64,000 nt of DNA from CAVXTT01 sp963764685. GTDB lineage: Bacteria > Bacteroidota > Ignavibacteria > Ignavibacteriales > Ignavibacteriaceae. Both the position numbers and the translations under genes were made by a program. Below the pieces are notes generated by a model. The model saw nothing but the letters and a program-made list of their open reading frames with translations, had not been told where the DNA came from and searched no databases. Below, piece after piece: positions 8,225-18,160 of this stretch (position 1 is the stretch's first letter; each line of letters opens with the position of its first letter). The DNA lies in the NCBI GenBank assembly GCA_963764685.1, contig CAVXTT010000021.1, positions 62,001 to 126,000 on the forward strand. The letters are read 5' to 3'.

Positions 8225-8416
8225 CCTTATGGCGCTGGTATTACTTCATCAATACCATTCTCTTCGTGCTGATGAAGTCTCCGGCCTGCATGCTATAGAA
8301 ATATACGCCGCTTGTTAATTCACTCCCGTCAAACAGGACTTCATATGTGCCTGCTGGTTTTTCTTCACTGACGAGTGTTTCTATTTCATTGCCGGGGATA
8401 TCGAATACCTTTATTT
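8142..8416. repeat. Segmental duplication, copy 1 (with 16331-16589)
   Basis: The 3' end of the HTH-repeat gene and the following piece of a T9SS tail match 16331-16589 with few differences, apart from a 9-base gap after TAACC. Identity stops near ACCTTTATT in both copies. Confidence 0.85.
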
Positions 8417-8420
8417 CGAA
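8241..8420 (-). pseudogene. Orphan T9SS sorting-domain tail
   Basis: The minus strand reads FEIKVFDIPGNEIETLVSE...GVYFYSMQAGDFISTKRMVLMK and a stop at 8241-8243. This is the last ~59 residues of a type A sorting domain, nearly identical to the end of the 16415-17945 protein. No signal peptide or cargo domain precedes it. Instead the mltF-like remnant ends with TAG at 8421-8423, in the same frame. It is a by-product of the segmental duplication. Confidence 0.85.
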
Positions 8421-9962
8421 CTAATCTTTCTTCAGATCGAACTCACTTCGTGCTTTTTGTTGCTCTTCACTGACTTCAGTCATTAGCTTGTAGGCAAAAT
8501 AATATTTAATGATGTTACGAACATAGGTCGTTGTCTCCCAGCCGACTTCTTCTGCAACCACGATCTCTACATTTTTAAGCCAGACATCCGGATTTAGTCC
8601 CCGGTTTTTAGCTTCTCGCGTAATTTCGCAATCCTGTTAGGACCTGCATTGTAAGAAGCAAAAGCAAACAAACATCTGTTAAATTCGTCGAAATGTGCAT
8701 CCTGAAAATATTCCGACATAAGTGTTTTCAGGTACTTGGTTCCTGCGTGTATGTTAGTTTCTGTTATTGTAATATTGCCTACCTTCATCGACGCACCTGT
8801 CTGCGGCATTAACTGCATAATACCAATTGCACCGACATGGCTGCGCTTACTTTGGTCAAGCTGTGACTCCTGGAAACCCATCGCCGCCAGCATCAAAGGA
8901 TCGAATTCATATTTACCGCCGTACGTCTCAAACAATTTGATTGTTTCCTGGTAGCGGTTCCCAGTTCTTACGTTTTGTGGGATTCTGTAGCTGTTTTACC
9001 TGCTTGTAATATTTTACAAGGCGATACGGAATAGCACCCCGCTTTTTCTCAAAATTGTAGTAGAAATCCTTCAACTCAGCAGAAAGCAATGGACTGTTTT
9101 TACGAAATGCCCAGCCGACATTACCGCTTGTGCGTATTGCGATATTCTCATTTACTATAATATTATCCAGGATCTGAGCCCACATTTTTGCTTTCCAATC
9201 GTCTACTACTATTATAGAGATTATCCCGGCATTTAACATTTCCATTAAATCTTCATCTTCAAGATATTCGGATATAGGAATTATGTTTACCTTTGGCATA
9301 CCGGATTGTGCGAACCTCTCGTTTATCTTTTGCAAGCTCTCATAATAACTTGATGAGATGCGAACGTGAACGGTCCGGCCTGACAGGTCTTCCACACTGG
9401 CAATCGACCCATCCTGCTTTCGTGTGAGTATGATTTCAGAAACAGTCTGTAATTCAGGAGGTGCTACAAAATCAACTCTCTCTAATCGCGATTCCGTTAC
9501 TGTAAGATTGCCGGCTGCAATGTCACCAAGTCCCTGGGAAACACTTGGGATTAACTTATCACGTGGTGTCGGAATAATGGTTATTGTAACAGGCCGCTTA
9601 TTTAATTTACTCCGGTATTTCTGATTAAGGAACAACTCGAATTCACGAACTGTCTCTGCAGTAATTCCCCTCTCCATACCCTTGTCGTTAAAAAATAACG
9701 TGCGGCTGTAAGGGACAAGCACCCGGATTATTCGCCGGTCTAGCATTACGTCAAAATCACCCATACCTACCTTAATAATTAAGGGAGATAAAAAAAATGA
9801 AGGGAGTAATTCTTTTATAGTTGCATCGCTGTACTCTGCAGCATCGGCAGAGTCTTCGGCAGATCTTATTTCACCATTCTTTTTATCTGAATCTTCACAG
9901 GATAAAGAAATAAATACAAGGAGAAATAGAATCGTGATTATGTAATAATTTTTTATGCTCAT
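8421..9962 (-). pseudogene. mltF: MltF-like lytic transglycosylase, split by two frameshifts
   Basis: The N-terminal part (9962-8928) has a signal peptide with lipobox LSC, then a periplasmic solute-binding-protein-3 domain (about residues 65-310). A frameshift near 8950-8960 moves to the frame NRYQETIKLFETYGGKYEFD and the SLT transglycosylase domain. That domain has catalytic-type Glu in MGFQESQLDQ, GAIGIMQLMPQTG and FASYNAGPNRIAKL. A second shift near 8605 leads to the usual C terminus (RGLNPDVWLKNVE, VGWETTTYVRNIIKYYFAYKL) and a stop at 8421. Domain order and summed length fit MltF, a membrane-bound murein lyase that cleaves peptidoglycan to 1,6-anhydro products. Two lesions suggest a true pseudogene, but other frameshifts in this window leave sequence error open. 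Confidence 0.85.
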
Positions 9963-10352
9963 ATTGAGTTTATTACAAAAGCTATGAATAACTATAGATT
10001 AATTTAAGTTTAAATTCAACACCCATCTTAATTTTTACGAAGAGGATGCTCCTCAGAAGTTTCCTGAAATCTCTGAAGAACTAAAAGGCGCACCACTTAA
10101 AAGTGAATCCCATATCTCTGAAGCAGTTTAAGCCGGAATACCTGCAGCGGTCTTTTATTTGTCTGAGTTTTTATTATATTAAATTGAAATAAGATCAGGT
10201 CTTTAACCGTTTCAAGTACATTTTGTCTAATAAGATTTACTACTTAATTTTGCAATTATATCTTCTTACCATCGATTATTGCAGGTGCAATGATCTGTGA
10301 GCCAACTCATTTCTGAATTTATCCGATACCACTCATTCTATAAGGAGGAATT
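9963..10352. other. Intergenic, no feature seen
   Basis: About 390 bases between divergent genes. No credible ORF, tandem repeat or terminator-like hairpin was seen. It ends in a clear ribosome-binding site (AAGGAGG) before the 10353 ATG. Confidence 0.5.
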
Positions 10353-10922
10353 ATGAGCGAGAGAATTAAAAAATTTAAGGGGACTATCATCTCAGGAATA
10401 ATATTGTTCATCCCTGTGTTTATCATACTTGCGCTAATAGAAAAAATATATGCATTCTTATTTGGTTTTGGAACCAAGATAGCACAGATCCTGGGACTCA
10501 CCAGCATTGGCGGTAAAGCCGCTGCACCCGTAGTTACAACAATCCTGTTACTGATAATATTTTATATAAGCGGGCTGCTGGTCAGGTTTACACTTGTTAC
10601 CAGGGCTAAGGAATGGATTGAAAATTCAGTCCTTATCTATGTTCCTAATTATAATAAGTATAAAGCAAAGATGATGACCAAGCTTCAGCCGGTCAAAGAT
10701 GAGCGCCAGCCAGCAGTTGTTCAAATAGGTGATTATCTTAAACCCTGCCTGATTGTATCAAGCCTGGATTCTAAAACTACAATCTTTATCCCCTCAACTC
10801 CTGATACCGATTATGGCGAGGTAATGATTGTTGATACCGCAAAAGTGAAAAAGATAAATATGAATTCAGCTGATTTCAAAAATGCGATACTTATGTCAGG
10901 CAAGGGACTTAATTATAATTAA
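10353..10922 (+). CDS. DUF502 family membrane protein
   Basis: 189 residues. Two membrane helices lie at about 12-36 (GTIISGIILFIPVFIILALIE) and 57-80 (APVVTTILLLIIFYISGLLV). The rest is a cytosolic or periplasmic domain containing ENSVLIYVPNYNKYK and a C-terminal region with TTIFIPSTPDTDYGEVMIV. This matches the DUF502 layout (F-x-G..., IPxVxxIYxxxK, F.P..P.P..G). The function of DUF502 proteins is not established. A strong AAGGAGG Shine-Dalgarno sequence lies 6 bases before the ATG. The gene appears to be monocistronic. Confidence 0.8.
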   Translation: MSERIKKFKGTIISGIILFIPVFIILALIEKIYAFLFGFGTKIAQILGLTSIGGKAAAPVVTTILLLIIFYISGLLVRFTLVTRAKEWIENSVLIYVPNYNKYKAKMMTKLQPVKDERQPAVVQIGDYLKPCLIVSSLDSKTTIFIPSTPDTDYGEVMIVDTAKVKKINMNSADFKNAILMSGKGLNYN

Positions 10923-11083
10923 AATATTTGTTAAGAGAAATAAGACTGATGGATCCATATCATGGGCAAATTTTTTCCCAACCATTTAAGATCTTGTAAT
11001 CCGGTATTCAGCTCATTTGAAATTTATCTTATAAAACCAACACTTCGTTTCTATATAAATCTATATGGATATCTCTGGAAATA

Positions 11084-12397
11084 TTACTTCAGCAAAGATA
11101 TTTTTTTAGAGACTTGATAATTTTCGCTTTCAAGTAGTACCAGATATGTCCCGGATGGACAGCTATTTCCTGTCGCATTCCGCCCGTCCCAGGTTACTGA
11201 GTTTTCCCCCTGGTTAATGGTGTTGGCAATTTCCTTAATCTTCTCGCCAAGCGAATTATAAACAACTATTGAATACTTTTTATTTTCACCCACGCTGAAA
11301 TTAATTTTTGTGCTGCTGTTAAATGGATTGGGGTAAGGGTCTGATATTGATAAATCCTCCGGAAGGGTTTTGACTGCTTCTCCTATGCCGGAAATGATAT
11401 CATATTTAAGAATAGTTCCGGCCTGGCCTACAGCCCAGCCCACGCCCTGTTCCGGGAAATAAATTTCGTGAATATTTTCTCCTGTGCCGGTTTCTACATT
11501 TACCCAGGTCCGTCCGGAATCCTGGAACGTAACAGTTAACCCTTGAGCACCTGCAGCCCATAACTTTAAAGGATTGTAACCAGGTTCAACTGTTACTGTA
11601 AGGAATTGGGCAATGGGAATGCTGCTATATTCAATAAAATTATCATCCCTGATATGAAGTACACTGCCTAAAAAATTAACACCCCAGTAATGAGCAATTG
11701 AATCATTTTTATAACCGCACACATCCATTATAGCCGGTGCCGGATCCGACACAAATCCACTCCAGGTAACAGCGCCATCTTTTGTAAATTTATGTGCGGT
11801 AAAATCATTCCCTGAACAGAACATAACAGCTGTTGATGGAGAGCTCCAAAGCATAATAAAATAACCTTCCTGAGCATAATAAATATTATTCCAGGTTTCA
11901 CCTGCATCTGTACTTTTTAATACCCCGTATTCCGCTGATGCATATCCTTCGTACGGAGATATAAACTGTATATAATAAATATTAGCGGGTCCCGGAGTCA
12001 CTGCTGGCCACCAAACTCCACCTCCATCATATGTGTATAATACAGTTCCGTTATTACCCGTGACCCAACCGTAATTTTCATCAAGAAAATAGAGATCGTT
12101 TAAACGGACATTCACACCAGTAGTTTTCTGAACCCAGGTGTCTCCTCCATCAGAGGTACGGATGATTATTCCATTATCGCCACACGCCCAGCCATACTGG
12201 GTATTAATAAAATAAACACCATTAAGATGTGTCGTTATCCCGCTATTTTGGGCAACCCATTGGGCGTTCCCATCTATTGGTAGTAAAATAAATATAATAA
12301 TTGTCAGGACCCTCAAAAGATTAATACTGAAAAAAAAGTACCGGTTATTTGATACCTGAATAGGATTAATGCCACTCATTGATTCAAATAAATACAT
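11084..12397 (-). CDS. YCF48-like propeller protein with T9SS/FlgD-like sorting domain
   Basis: A signal segment (LLRVLTIIIFILLPIDGNAQ) is followed by repeated YCF48-type blades, for example WVAQNSGITTHLNGVYF, GWACGDNGIIIRTSDGGDTW and GWVTGNNGTVLYTYDGG. These build a beta-propeller like that of photosystem II assembly factor YCF48/Hcf136, a fold widely reused in secreted Bacteroidota proteins. The C terminus is a type A sorting domain in FlgD-like form (DPYPNPFNSSTKINFSV, WDGRNATGNSCPSGTYLVLL). AAGGAGT immediately precedes an ATG at 12403. The second ATG (12397) has better spacing and was chosen. The binding target is unknown. A paralogue is at 16415-17945. Confidence 0.8.
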   Translation of the reverse strand: MYLFESMSGINPIQVSNNRYFFFSINLLRVLTIIIFILLPIDGNAQWVAQNSGITTHLNGVYFINTQYGWACGDNGIIIRTSDGGDTWVQKTTGVNVRLNDLYFLDENYGWVTGNNGTVLYTYDGGGVWWPAVTPGPANIYYIQFISPYEGYASAEYGVLKSTDAGETWNNIYYAQEGYFIMLWSSPSTAVMFCSGNDFTAHKFTKDGAVTWSGFVSDPAPAIMDVCGYKNDSIAHYWGVNFLGSVLHIRDDNFIEYSSIPIAQFLTVTVEPGYNPLKLWAAGAQGLTVTFQDSGRTWVNVETGTGENIHEIYFPEQGVGWAVGQAGTILKYDIISGIGEAVKTLPEDLSISDPYPNPFNSSTKINFSVGENKKYSIVVYNSLGEKIKEIANTINQGENSVTWDGRNATGNSCPSGTYLVLLESENYQVSKKISLLK

Positions 12398-12633
12398 ATT
12401 CATACTCCTTGATTCAATAAAAAGAGGTTAAAGGATAGGAGGTTAAAAATTCCCAATGGTCAGTTTTAAGTATGATTGGTGTTATTCGATGTACCATTAA
12501 TATGGTTGCCCCGGGAATAAAAGATTTAAAAACAACTCTCTAAACTAAGAATGTTAATGTCTAATAAGCAATTACCATTTAAGAAAAACTTCCCGGTCAA
12601 ATAAGTTTTGAAGTATAATCCCGTTTAAAATAA

Positions 12634-12662
12634 AGAAGCCCGATAGTGAATATCAGGCTTTT
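12634..12662 (-). terminator. Hairpin terminator
   Basis: AAGCCCGATAGTGAATATCAGGCTTTT forms a stem with T-rich flanks, downstream of the minus-strand gene 12784-13221. The rest of 12404-12783 contains only degenerate text such as ATCCTAAAGGGATTTCGTCG, which has a relative at about 19117. Confidence 0.65.
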
Positions 12663-12783
12663 CCTTGTAGCGCGGGCCTCAGCAGGCAGGCAGTATCCTA
12701 AAGGGATTTCGTCGTTGCGCTCCTTAACTTGACTTTTGTAGCGGCACGGGATCCTCAACCCGATTTGATTGCTTATCGAAATG

Positions 12784-13221
12784 TTAGCCTTTCAATTCAG
12801 ATACTAACCGGCTGACAGCTTCTACCATCACCGGGGAAATGTCTGTATGGTGATGGATGATCTTCCATCCTTTACCATCCCGCTGATAGATGTTTGTAAC
12901 ACGGACCTCAGCCTTGAGTTCCTGTCCCGCCAGTTTGAACTGTGCATACTCTGTTCCAATCTCATATGCTACATCTCCTAAGACCCGGATCAACTGATCT
13001 TTCAGTTCTATCCTCCCTTCCGAAGCGGCAGTAGCTACCTGATTAAATGATTTCTCAACTGCCTCCCAGCCGATCTCCCTGCCGCCGATTGGGTGCATAG
13101 CAGTTACTGAACCATCGTGCGGCCAGGCATCTGTCATTGCATTAACTTTCCCGTTCGCCATACTATTCAATCCTGCATAGAACTTTTTCGAGGCTTCACT
13201 AATTTCATCTTTTACTGACAT
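12784..13221 (-). CDS. NTF2-like / SnoaL-type ketosteroid isomerase-fold protein
   Basis: 145 residues without a signal peptide. It follows the NTF2-like order: N-terminal helix (ISEASKKFYAGLNSMANGKVNAM), WPHDGSVTAMHPIGGREIGWEAVEKSF, then strands LIRVLGDVAYEIGTEYAQFKLAG, EVRVTNIYQRDGKGWKIIHHHTDIS. The AMHPxGGREIGWEAV and GWKIIHHHTD patterns are typical of the YybH-like DUF4440/SnoaL_3 group, which uses the pocket for small molecules. A specific substrate cannot be named. It is flanked by non-coding DNA on both sides and probably transcribed alone. A GGAACCCTG-type leader precedes the ATG. Confidence 0.75.
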   Translation of the reverse strand: MSVKDEISEASKKFYAGLNSMANGKVNAMTDAWPHDGSVTAMHPIGGREIGWEAVEKSFNQVATAASEGRIELKDQLIRVLGDVAYEIGTEYAQFKLAGQELKAEVRVTNIYQRDGKGWKIIHHHTDISPVMVEAVSRLVSELKG

Positions 13222-13508
13222 AAACAGGGTTCCTTTCTTTAATGTTAATGATTAATAATTGTCTGTCCACCTTCCATAATTTTAAACTAATAAATTGTGT
13301 TAACTCGCACAATGTACTCTTAACAATTCGCGTTACTGTAGGATTACTTAATGAAAACCTATCTGATGGAAATGAGGATGCACGTAAGCAAATTTCTTTA
13401 TCCCAGGAGATATATCTGGAGTGAAAATTTATTCGTATGAGTTGTTGCAGGCACCCTGATTCTTTTGAAGCAGGTTTTCTTAGTAATTCAGCAGCTCAGC
13501 CCGTTTAT

Positions 13509-14627
13509 TTATCTAATGGAGATATATCCCCCAGGGACGCCTTTTTTTGAAAATACAATCTGCCATAAGTGGTTTCTGCGTGCGCGGAAGGCACCTGACT
13601 GACTTAGAAGAAAATATTTCCACATCCTGTAAAACTTCTCATCATAATGAGCAGATATAATCCTATGCCAGTTAATGTCAAAATTACTAAACCAGGCTCT
13701 CGCGGTTTTAGAATAATCATTTCCGAAGTTATGCCAGTCCTCAATTACAAATAATCCTTCAGCGGCGGCGGCGATCCTTTTCACAGTGGGGAGTTCTCCC
13801 CCGGGGAAAATGTATTTATCAGTCCATGGATCGGCGGATGCAGTTTTCGGATTTAATGTGCCTATTGTATGGAGTAAGAATAATCCATCCTCTTTAAGAT
13901 GATCATCCATTATCCTGAAGAATCTCCTGTAGTTTTTTGATCCGACGTGTTCTATCATTCCCACAGATACGATCCGGTCGTACTTTCCGCTGATCTCACG
14001 GTAATCTTTAAGAATAAATTCGACAGGAAGTCCCTTGCATAATTCTCTTCCAAGATCCACCTGCTCCTTCGCAAGTGTAATTCCTGTACAATCTGCGGAA
14101 TAATTTTCTGCAGCATATTTCATCAGACTTCCCCATCCGCAGCCGACATCGAGGAGGGTCATTCCAGGCCTTAATGAGATCTTATCACAGATCAGTTTTA
14201 ATTTTGCTTCCTGCGCCTGCTCAAGTGTACCAGCATCTTTCCAATAAGCGCAGGAATAGGTCATATACTTATCCAGCATATTCTGATAAAGTATATTCCC
14301 CAGGTTGTAATGATAGCCCACATCCTGTGCAGCACGTTTTTTAGTCTGCAGGTTTAAGACTTTTGATCTGAGAACCATATAAATAAGTTTCAGGGGTACA
14401 ATTTTATGTTCAAGATCTGCCCGGAGTATTTTAAAGAAAAGTTCATCAAGGTCATCGCATTCCCACCAGCCTTCCATATATGATTCTCCAAGTCCTAGCG
14501 ATGCCTGGCTTAGTACTCTCCGGTAGAAATTTTCATTCTTAAGTTTTATATCCCAGGGACAGTCGCCATTGATTCTAACTCCTGCCAGTGCCAGAATATC
14601 TTTTACATAAGCTTCATCTTTTTTCAT
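13509..14627 (-). CDS. cfa: Cyclopropane-fatty-acyl-phospholipid synthase
   Basis: The protein aligns end to end with the Escherichia coli Cfa type. It has SLGLGESYMEGWWECDDLD near the N terminus, HYNLGN and YMTYSCAYWKDAGTLEQAQ, then SAM-binding motif LLDVGCGWGSL, DYREISGKYDRIVSVGMIEHVG and the C-terminal FGNDYSKTARAW, GAFRARRNHLWQIVFSK. It transfers a methylene group from S-adenosylmethionine to unsaturated acyl chains of membrane phospholipids, usually in stationary phase or acid stress. I chose the ATG at 14627 because AAAAGGAG lies 6 bases before it and the product (372 residues) then starts like homologues. An upstream in-frame start at 14663 lacks a good site. No operon partner is visible. 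Confidence 0.95.
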   Translation of the reverse strand: MKKDEAYVKDILALAGVRINGDCPWDIKLKNENFYRRVLSQASLGLGESYMEGWWECDDLDELFFKILRADLEHKIVPLKLIYMVLRSKVLNLQTKKRAAQDVGYHYNLGNILYQNMLDKYMTYSCAYWKDAGTLEQAQEAKLKLICDKISLRPGMTLLDVGCGWGSLMKYAAENYSADCTGITLAKEQVDLGRELCKGLPVEFILKDYREISGKYDRIVSVGMIEHVGSKNYRRFFRIMDDHLKEDGLFLLHTIGTLNPKTASADPWTDKYIFPGGELPTVKRIAAAAEGLFVIEDWHNFGNDYSKTARAWFSNFDINWHRIISAHYDEKFYRMWKYFLLSQSGAFRARRNHLWQIVFSKKGVPGGYISIR

Positions 14628-14823
14628 TCCGGTACTCCTTTTTTTATTAGAGAACAGGACCATAAGGGATTTATGTAAGTCGACCGCCTTAAAGTAAAAA
14701 GGAATTAGTTAAAAGTTGTCAAATTGCTGTCAATATCATAAATATTTAACAAAGAATTTTACATTAGGAGAAAATCAGGCTAATCATCAGACCTGTCCCA
14801 TATCTGTCCAAAATACCAGAATC

Positions 14824-15395
14824 AGATAATGGTTTCCAGATAGCCCAATCATGGTTTCCATATAATCTAATAGCCCACGATTTTCATATAGCCCACGGTT
14901 TCTAATAGCCCACGGTTTCTAACCGTGGGGAAGGGGGATAAATATATACACGTCAACCCCTTCAGGGGTTTGCCATTGAATATTAAACGTAACTTTCCCG
15001 AACGGGGATTACTCATCAATTTTTTTTGAGCTTCTGCCTCCCACCGCTATCAGGTACTTTTCCTTGGTTATATATTCAAGATTGGTAAACCCCTTGAAGG
15101 GGTTAAGAATAATTTTGTTTTTATTCAACCCCACGGTTAGAAACCGTGAGCTATTTGCTTGAAGTTGGGGGTTTAATTTAGAGAATAGAGGAATCTGTTT
15201 AATTTCAATCAATAATAAGTGTTTTATCTAAACTCTAATTTATTTTGGACAGCACTGACCTGTCCAAAATAAAAGGAAATTTTTTCCTCCCCTCCGAATA
15301 TTACGGACACGTATGGAAATTAGCCCAGGGTTTCGAACCGTGGGGCTTAGAGTGAAATAAAAATACAACTTAACTCCTTCAGGAGTTTACCGCAT
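14824..15395. repeat. Cluster of short palindromes (CCACGGTTTCTAACCGTGG family)
   Basis: AGCCCACGGTTTCTA is repeated at about 14870-14925, then completed as CCACGGTTTCTAACCGTGG. CCCCTTCAGGGG (about 14958), CCCGAACGGGG (about 14997), CCCCTTGAAGGGG (about 15091), CCACGGTTAGAAACCGTG (about 15132) and CCCAGGGTTTCGAACCGTGGGG (about 15325-15346) follow. A 67-codon minus-strand frame at 15009-15212 is made of these palindromes and is not a gene. Related words recur at 41.3-41.5 kb. Confidence 0.75.
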
Positions 15396-15452
15396 TCCCG
15401 GCCATACTTACAATCAGGTGAATTATTCTTATTGCAGGAGGCCGTTTTCTTA

Positions 15453-15992
15453 TTACAGACCAGTAATTTTATAAGTTGCAATTACCAAAAGTTCACTCAG
15501 AATACTTACTGTAAAAAAATAACCATTATGTTTTAAATCTATCTTGAGTTTATAACTCGCTCTTATAACAATTAGAAGCAATATTATCAGAATAATTATT
15601 CCTACTGTATATGTACCGAGTTCCATAATTGAAGATATTCTGGCTTCATCTTGCTGACTAAATCCTCCAAAGACAAGAGAAAAAAAACGGAGTACAAATT
15701 GTGAGAATAAAACCGGGTAGGCATACATTGTTGAATATTTCTCTAAAATTAATAGAGAGGCCACAGCCAGCAATATCGTAAATGCAGGTCCACCTATACT
15801 TACGTATAAATTATGGCTTTCATTTAAATAATGTCCCTCTCTGGGCCAAACATAATTCAGACTATATACCATATCATTACCTAAAATCTCTCCTACTATC
15901 CAATGCCCAAACTCGTGGAAAAGGTAAGAAATATAAGTAACAGGAATAAATAATAAATAAAGTCTGACTAAAATTTTTTTATCAATATTCAT
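15453..15992 (-). CDS. M50-like integral membrane metalloprotease homologue
   Basis: 179 residues with about five hydrophobic helices. The first one ends in HEFGHWIVGEILGND (about residues 26-40), giving the HExxH zinc motif inside the membrane as in M50 (site-2-protease-like) peptidases. A GGPAFTILLAV turn follows at about 67-77. No clear third-ligand NPDG motif is present. The acidic pair QQDEARISS near 113-121 might serve but is not proven. It could cleave membrane proteins or be a non-catalytic relative, since several M50-like proteins of this size have no known substrate. It lies alone between two repeat-rich regions. Confidence 0.6.
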   Translation of the reverse strand: MNIDKKILVRLYLLFIPVTYISYLFHEFGHWIVGEILGNDMVYSLNYVWPREGHYLNESHNLYVSIGGPAFTILLAVASLLILEKYSTMYAYPVLFSQFVLRFFSLVFGGFSQQDEARISSIMELGTYTVGIIILIILLLIVIRASYKLKIDLKHNGYFFTVSILSELLVIATYKITGL

Positions 15993-16330
15993 AACTGCTA
16001 TGTTTTATTAATAGTATGGTGAAGAATGGCGAAAACTTACCAGTATATTCTGAGATAGTTAATAAAATTGATAACAAATATAGGATTTAGAATTCTTCCA
16101 GGCTAAAAAGTAGCTGCCTTTTTAGTTACTCTTCTTTGAAATTTTGGATTAGTTACTCGTCAGTGGTACATTAAAAAAGTACAAAAACAACTTGTCTTTG
16201 CATTAGGCAGGCAGGATTTGAACCTATTTTGAGAAACCGGAAAGTGACAACTCCGTGATCGGACGAAGAAACGAGGTCGCTAAATAGCCCGCCCCCGGAT
16301 GTATGGAAGTGCCATAATTCAGCATCCTAT

Positions 16331-16589
16331 CAATAAAAAGAAACTCATTATATCATACCCCAAAAGGAATTACGTTCACGCCATAGATTGAAATATAAAA
16401 AGAAATAACCGGTATTACTTCATCAATACCATTCTCTTCGTGCTGATGAAGTCTCCCGCGTGCACTCTATAGAAATATACCCCGCTTGTTAATTCAGTCC
16501 CGTCAAACAGGGCTTCATATGAGCCTGCTGGTTTTTCTTCGCTGATAAGTGTTTCTATTTCATTGCCAAGGATATCGAAAACCTTTATT
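16331..16589. repeat. Segmental duplication, copy 2 (with 8142-8416)
   Basis: 16331-16404 carries a non-functional copy of the 3' end of the HTH-repeat gene (GGAATTACGTTCACGCC... to the Lys-rich end and stop). It is followed directly by the genuine T9SS tail of 16415-17945. Upstream, 15993-16330 shows only a degenerate GGCAGGATTTGAACCT (about 16209-16224) that resembles a tRNA T-arm. Confidence 0.85.
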
Positions 16590-17945
16590 GAAATATTGGT
16601 GTATTCAGGTATTGAATAGCTTATTGTTGTTGAGGGATTAAAGGGATTAGGGTAATTCTGACTGAGTCTGAAGGTTCCCGGAACTTCATACATTACGGTG
16701 AGCACTTCAGAATAAGCTGAGTTTCCGTTTAAGTCCTGCTGCTTTAATCTGTAAAAATACTTTCCATTTTCAGGAGGGATGTCGAAAAAAGTGTAATTCT
16801 GAATTTCAGTTGTTGTTCCTTTTCCATTGCACAAACCCTATGGGTCTGAAATCTGAATCGTCTTCTCTCCTTTCAATTTCAAATCCCCTGTTGTTTATTT
16901 CACTTGCTGTTGTCCATAATAATGTTATTCCTCTATCTGATACAACAGCATTGAATGATTCTAATTCAACCGGAAGATATATTGAAGTCCAATTAGCACC
17001 TGAATTAAAACTTTTAAATAGTGTATTTCCCGGAGGAAGAGTGGGATCATTAATAGTTGTGCAATATCCTATTTGTCCGGAAAAAGAAACTGCAGGTATT
17101 ATAGCACCTGTAAAAGATTCAAATGACCAGGAAAGCCCTCCATTATTAGTCCTCCAAAAAAATCCCGCGGTTCCAGAAGGATGTATAAGTCTTTTTGCAC
17201 CCACACAGATTCCATTAAAGTCATTAAAGAAATACATATCTGAAGGCATATATGTATACGAGAAAGGAAAACATGATTCCCAAGACGAACCGTCATCACT
17301 GGATTTAAAAATTTCCGTTTGAATATCTGCGGCAATCCACTTCCCGGCGCTTAAACATGAAATTGAAATCATTTTCCTTACATCTGTAAAAACCTGCGAC
17401 CATGTTATTCCGCCGTCATTGGTTTTTAGAATTTTCCCCTCCTGGTAATTAGTTCCACCGGCAATTATACCCGTCATGTTATTCCTGAATTTTATATCAA
17501 CTAGTGAACTTGTTGTTTGACTTTGCTGTTGAGTCCAGTTTAATCCACCGTTTGTTGTCCTTAGTATAATTCCTGAATCTCCCACGATAAATGCCGTATC
17601 AGGATTAATACAGCAGATATCATTCAAAGTGACAGTTACTCCACTGGACTGACTGTTCCATACAACTCCGCCATTACTGGTTGTAACAATTACTCCATTC
17701 GCTCCTACTGCAATTCCTGATTGAGAATCATAAAATGAAATGCTGTTAAGAGTTTCCGTTGAAGTGAACTGCTTATACCAGGTAGTTCCTCCATCGGTTG
17801 TTTTATAAATCCCTTTATCCTGACCAATTGTCCAAACCATATCAGGAGAAACTGCATAAATATCATAAAGATCAAGGTAGTATTGTTGTGCTATAGTAGA
17901 AGAAGAAATGGAGAAATAAAGAAGAGTATAGAATAACTTTTTCAT
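16415..17945 (-). CDS. YCF48-like T9SS protein, frameshifted near its linker domain
   Basis: The first ~375 codons (17945-16820) give a signal peptide, then YCF48-like blades (TTDGGTTWYKQF, VVTTSNGGVVWNSQ, ILRTTNGGLNWTQQ, ILKTNDGGITWSQ) and the linker VELESFNAVVSDRGITLLWTTASEINNRGFEIERR. The frame then runs into WKRNNN and a stop. One base fewer at GTGCAATGG (about 16826-16834) restores VNGKGTTTEIQNYTFFDIPP. That frame continues through SQNYPNPFNPSTTISYS to GVYFYRVHAGDFISTKRMVLMK. The lesion is a single-base insertion, either natural or a sequence error. The intact product would be a surface-exposed propeller of about 510 residues. Confidence 0.8.
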
Positions 17946-18160
17946 AACTGCCTCATAAGAAGAATTGAAGGTATTAAAAACTATCTAAATATATATTGTA
18001 GATCAAAATAAATTCGTATGACTGCGAGTCAACAATGTTTGGTATTTCTGACTGACAAGCCCCACTCGTTGGGATATAAGTTAATTTTACCGCTCAAGTA
18101 ATTTCCATATACTGTTTAAGGATATTTTAATATTTTCTAATCACAATTATTGGAGTGATT

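Noticed and set aside
12688..12760. tRNA gene suggested by TTGTAGCGCGGGCC and CGGCACGGGATCCTCAACCC
   Set aside because: No cloverleaf can be built; at best a degenerate T-arm-like fragment.
15009..15212. 67-codon minus-strand ORF
   Set aside because: Composed of CCCCTTGAAGGGG and CCACGG palindromes; not a gene.
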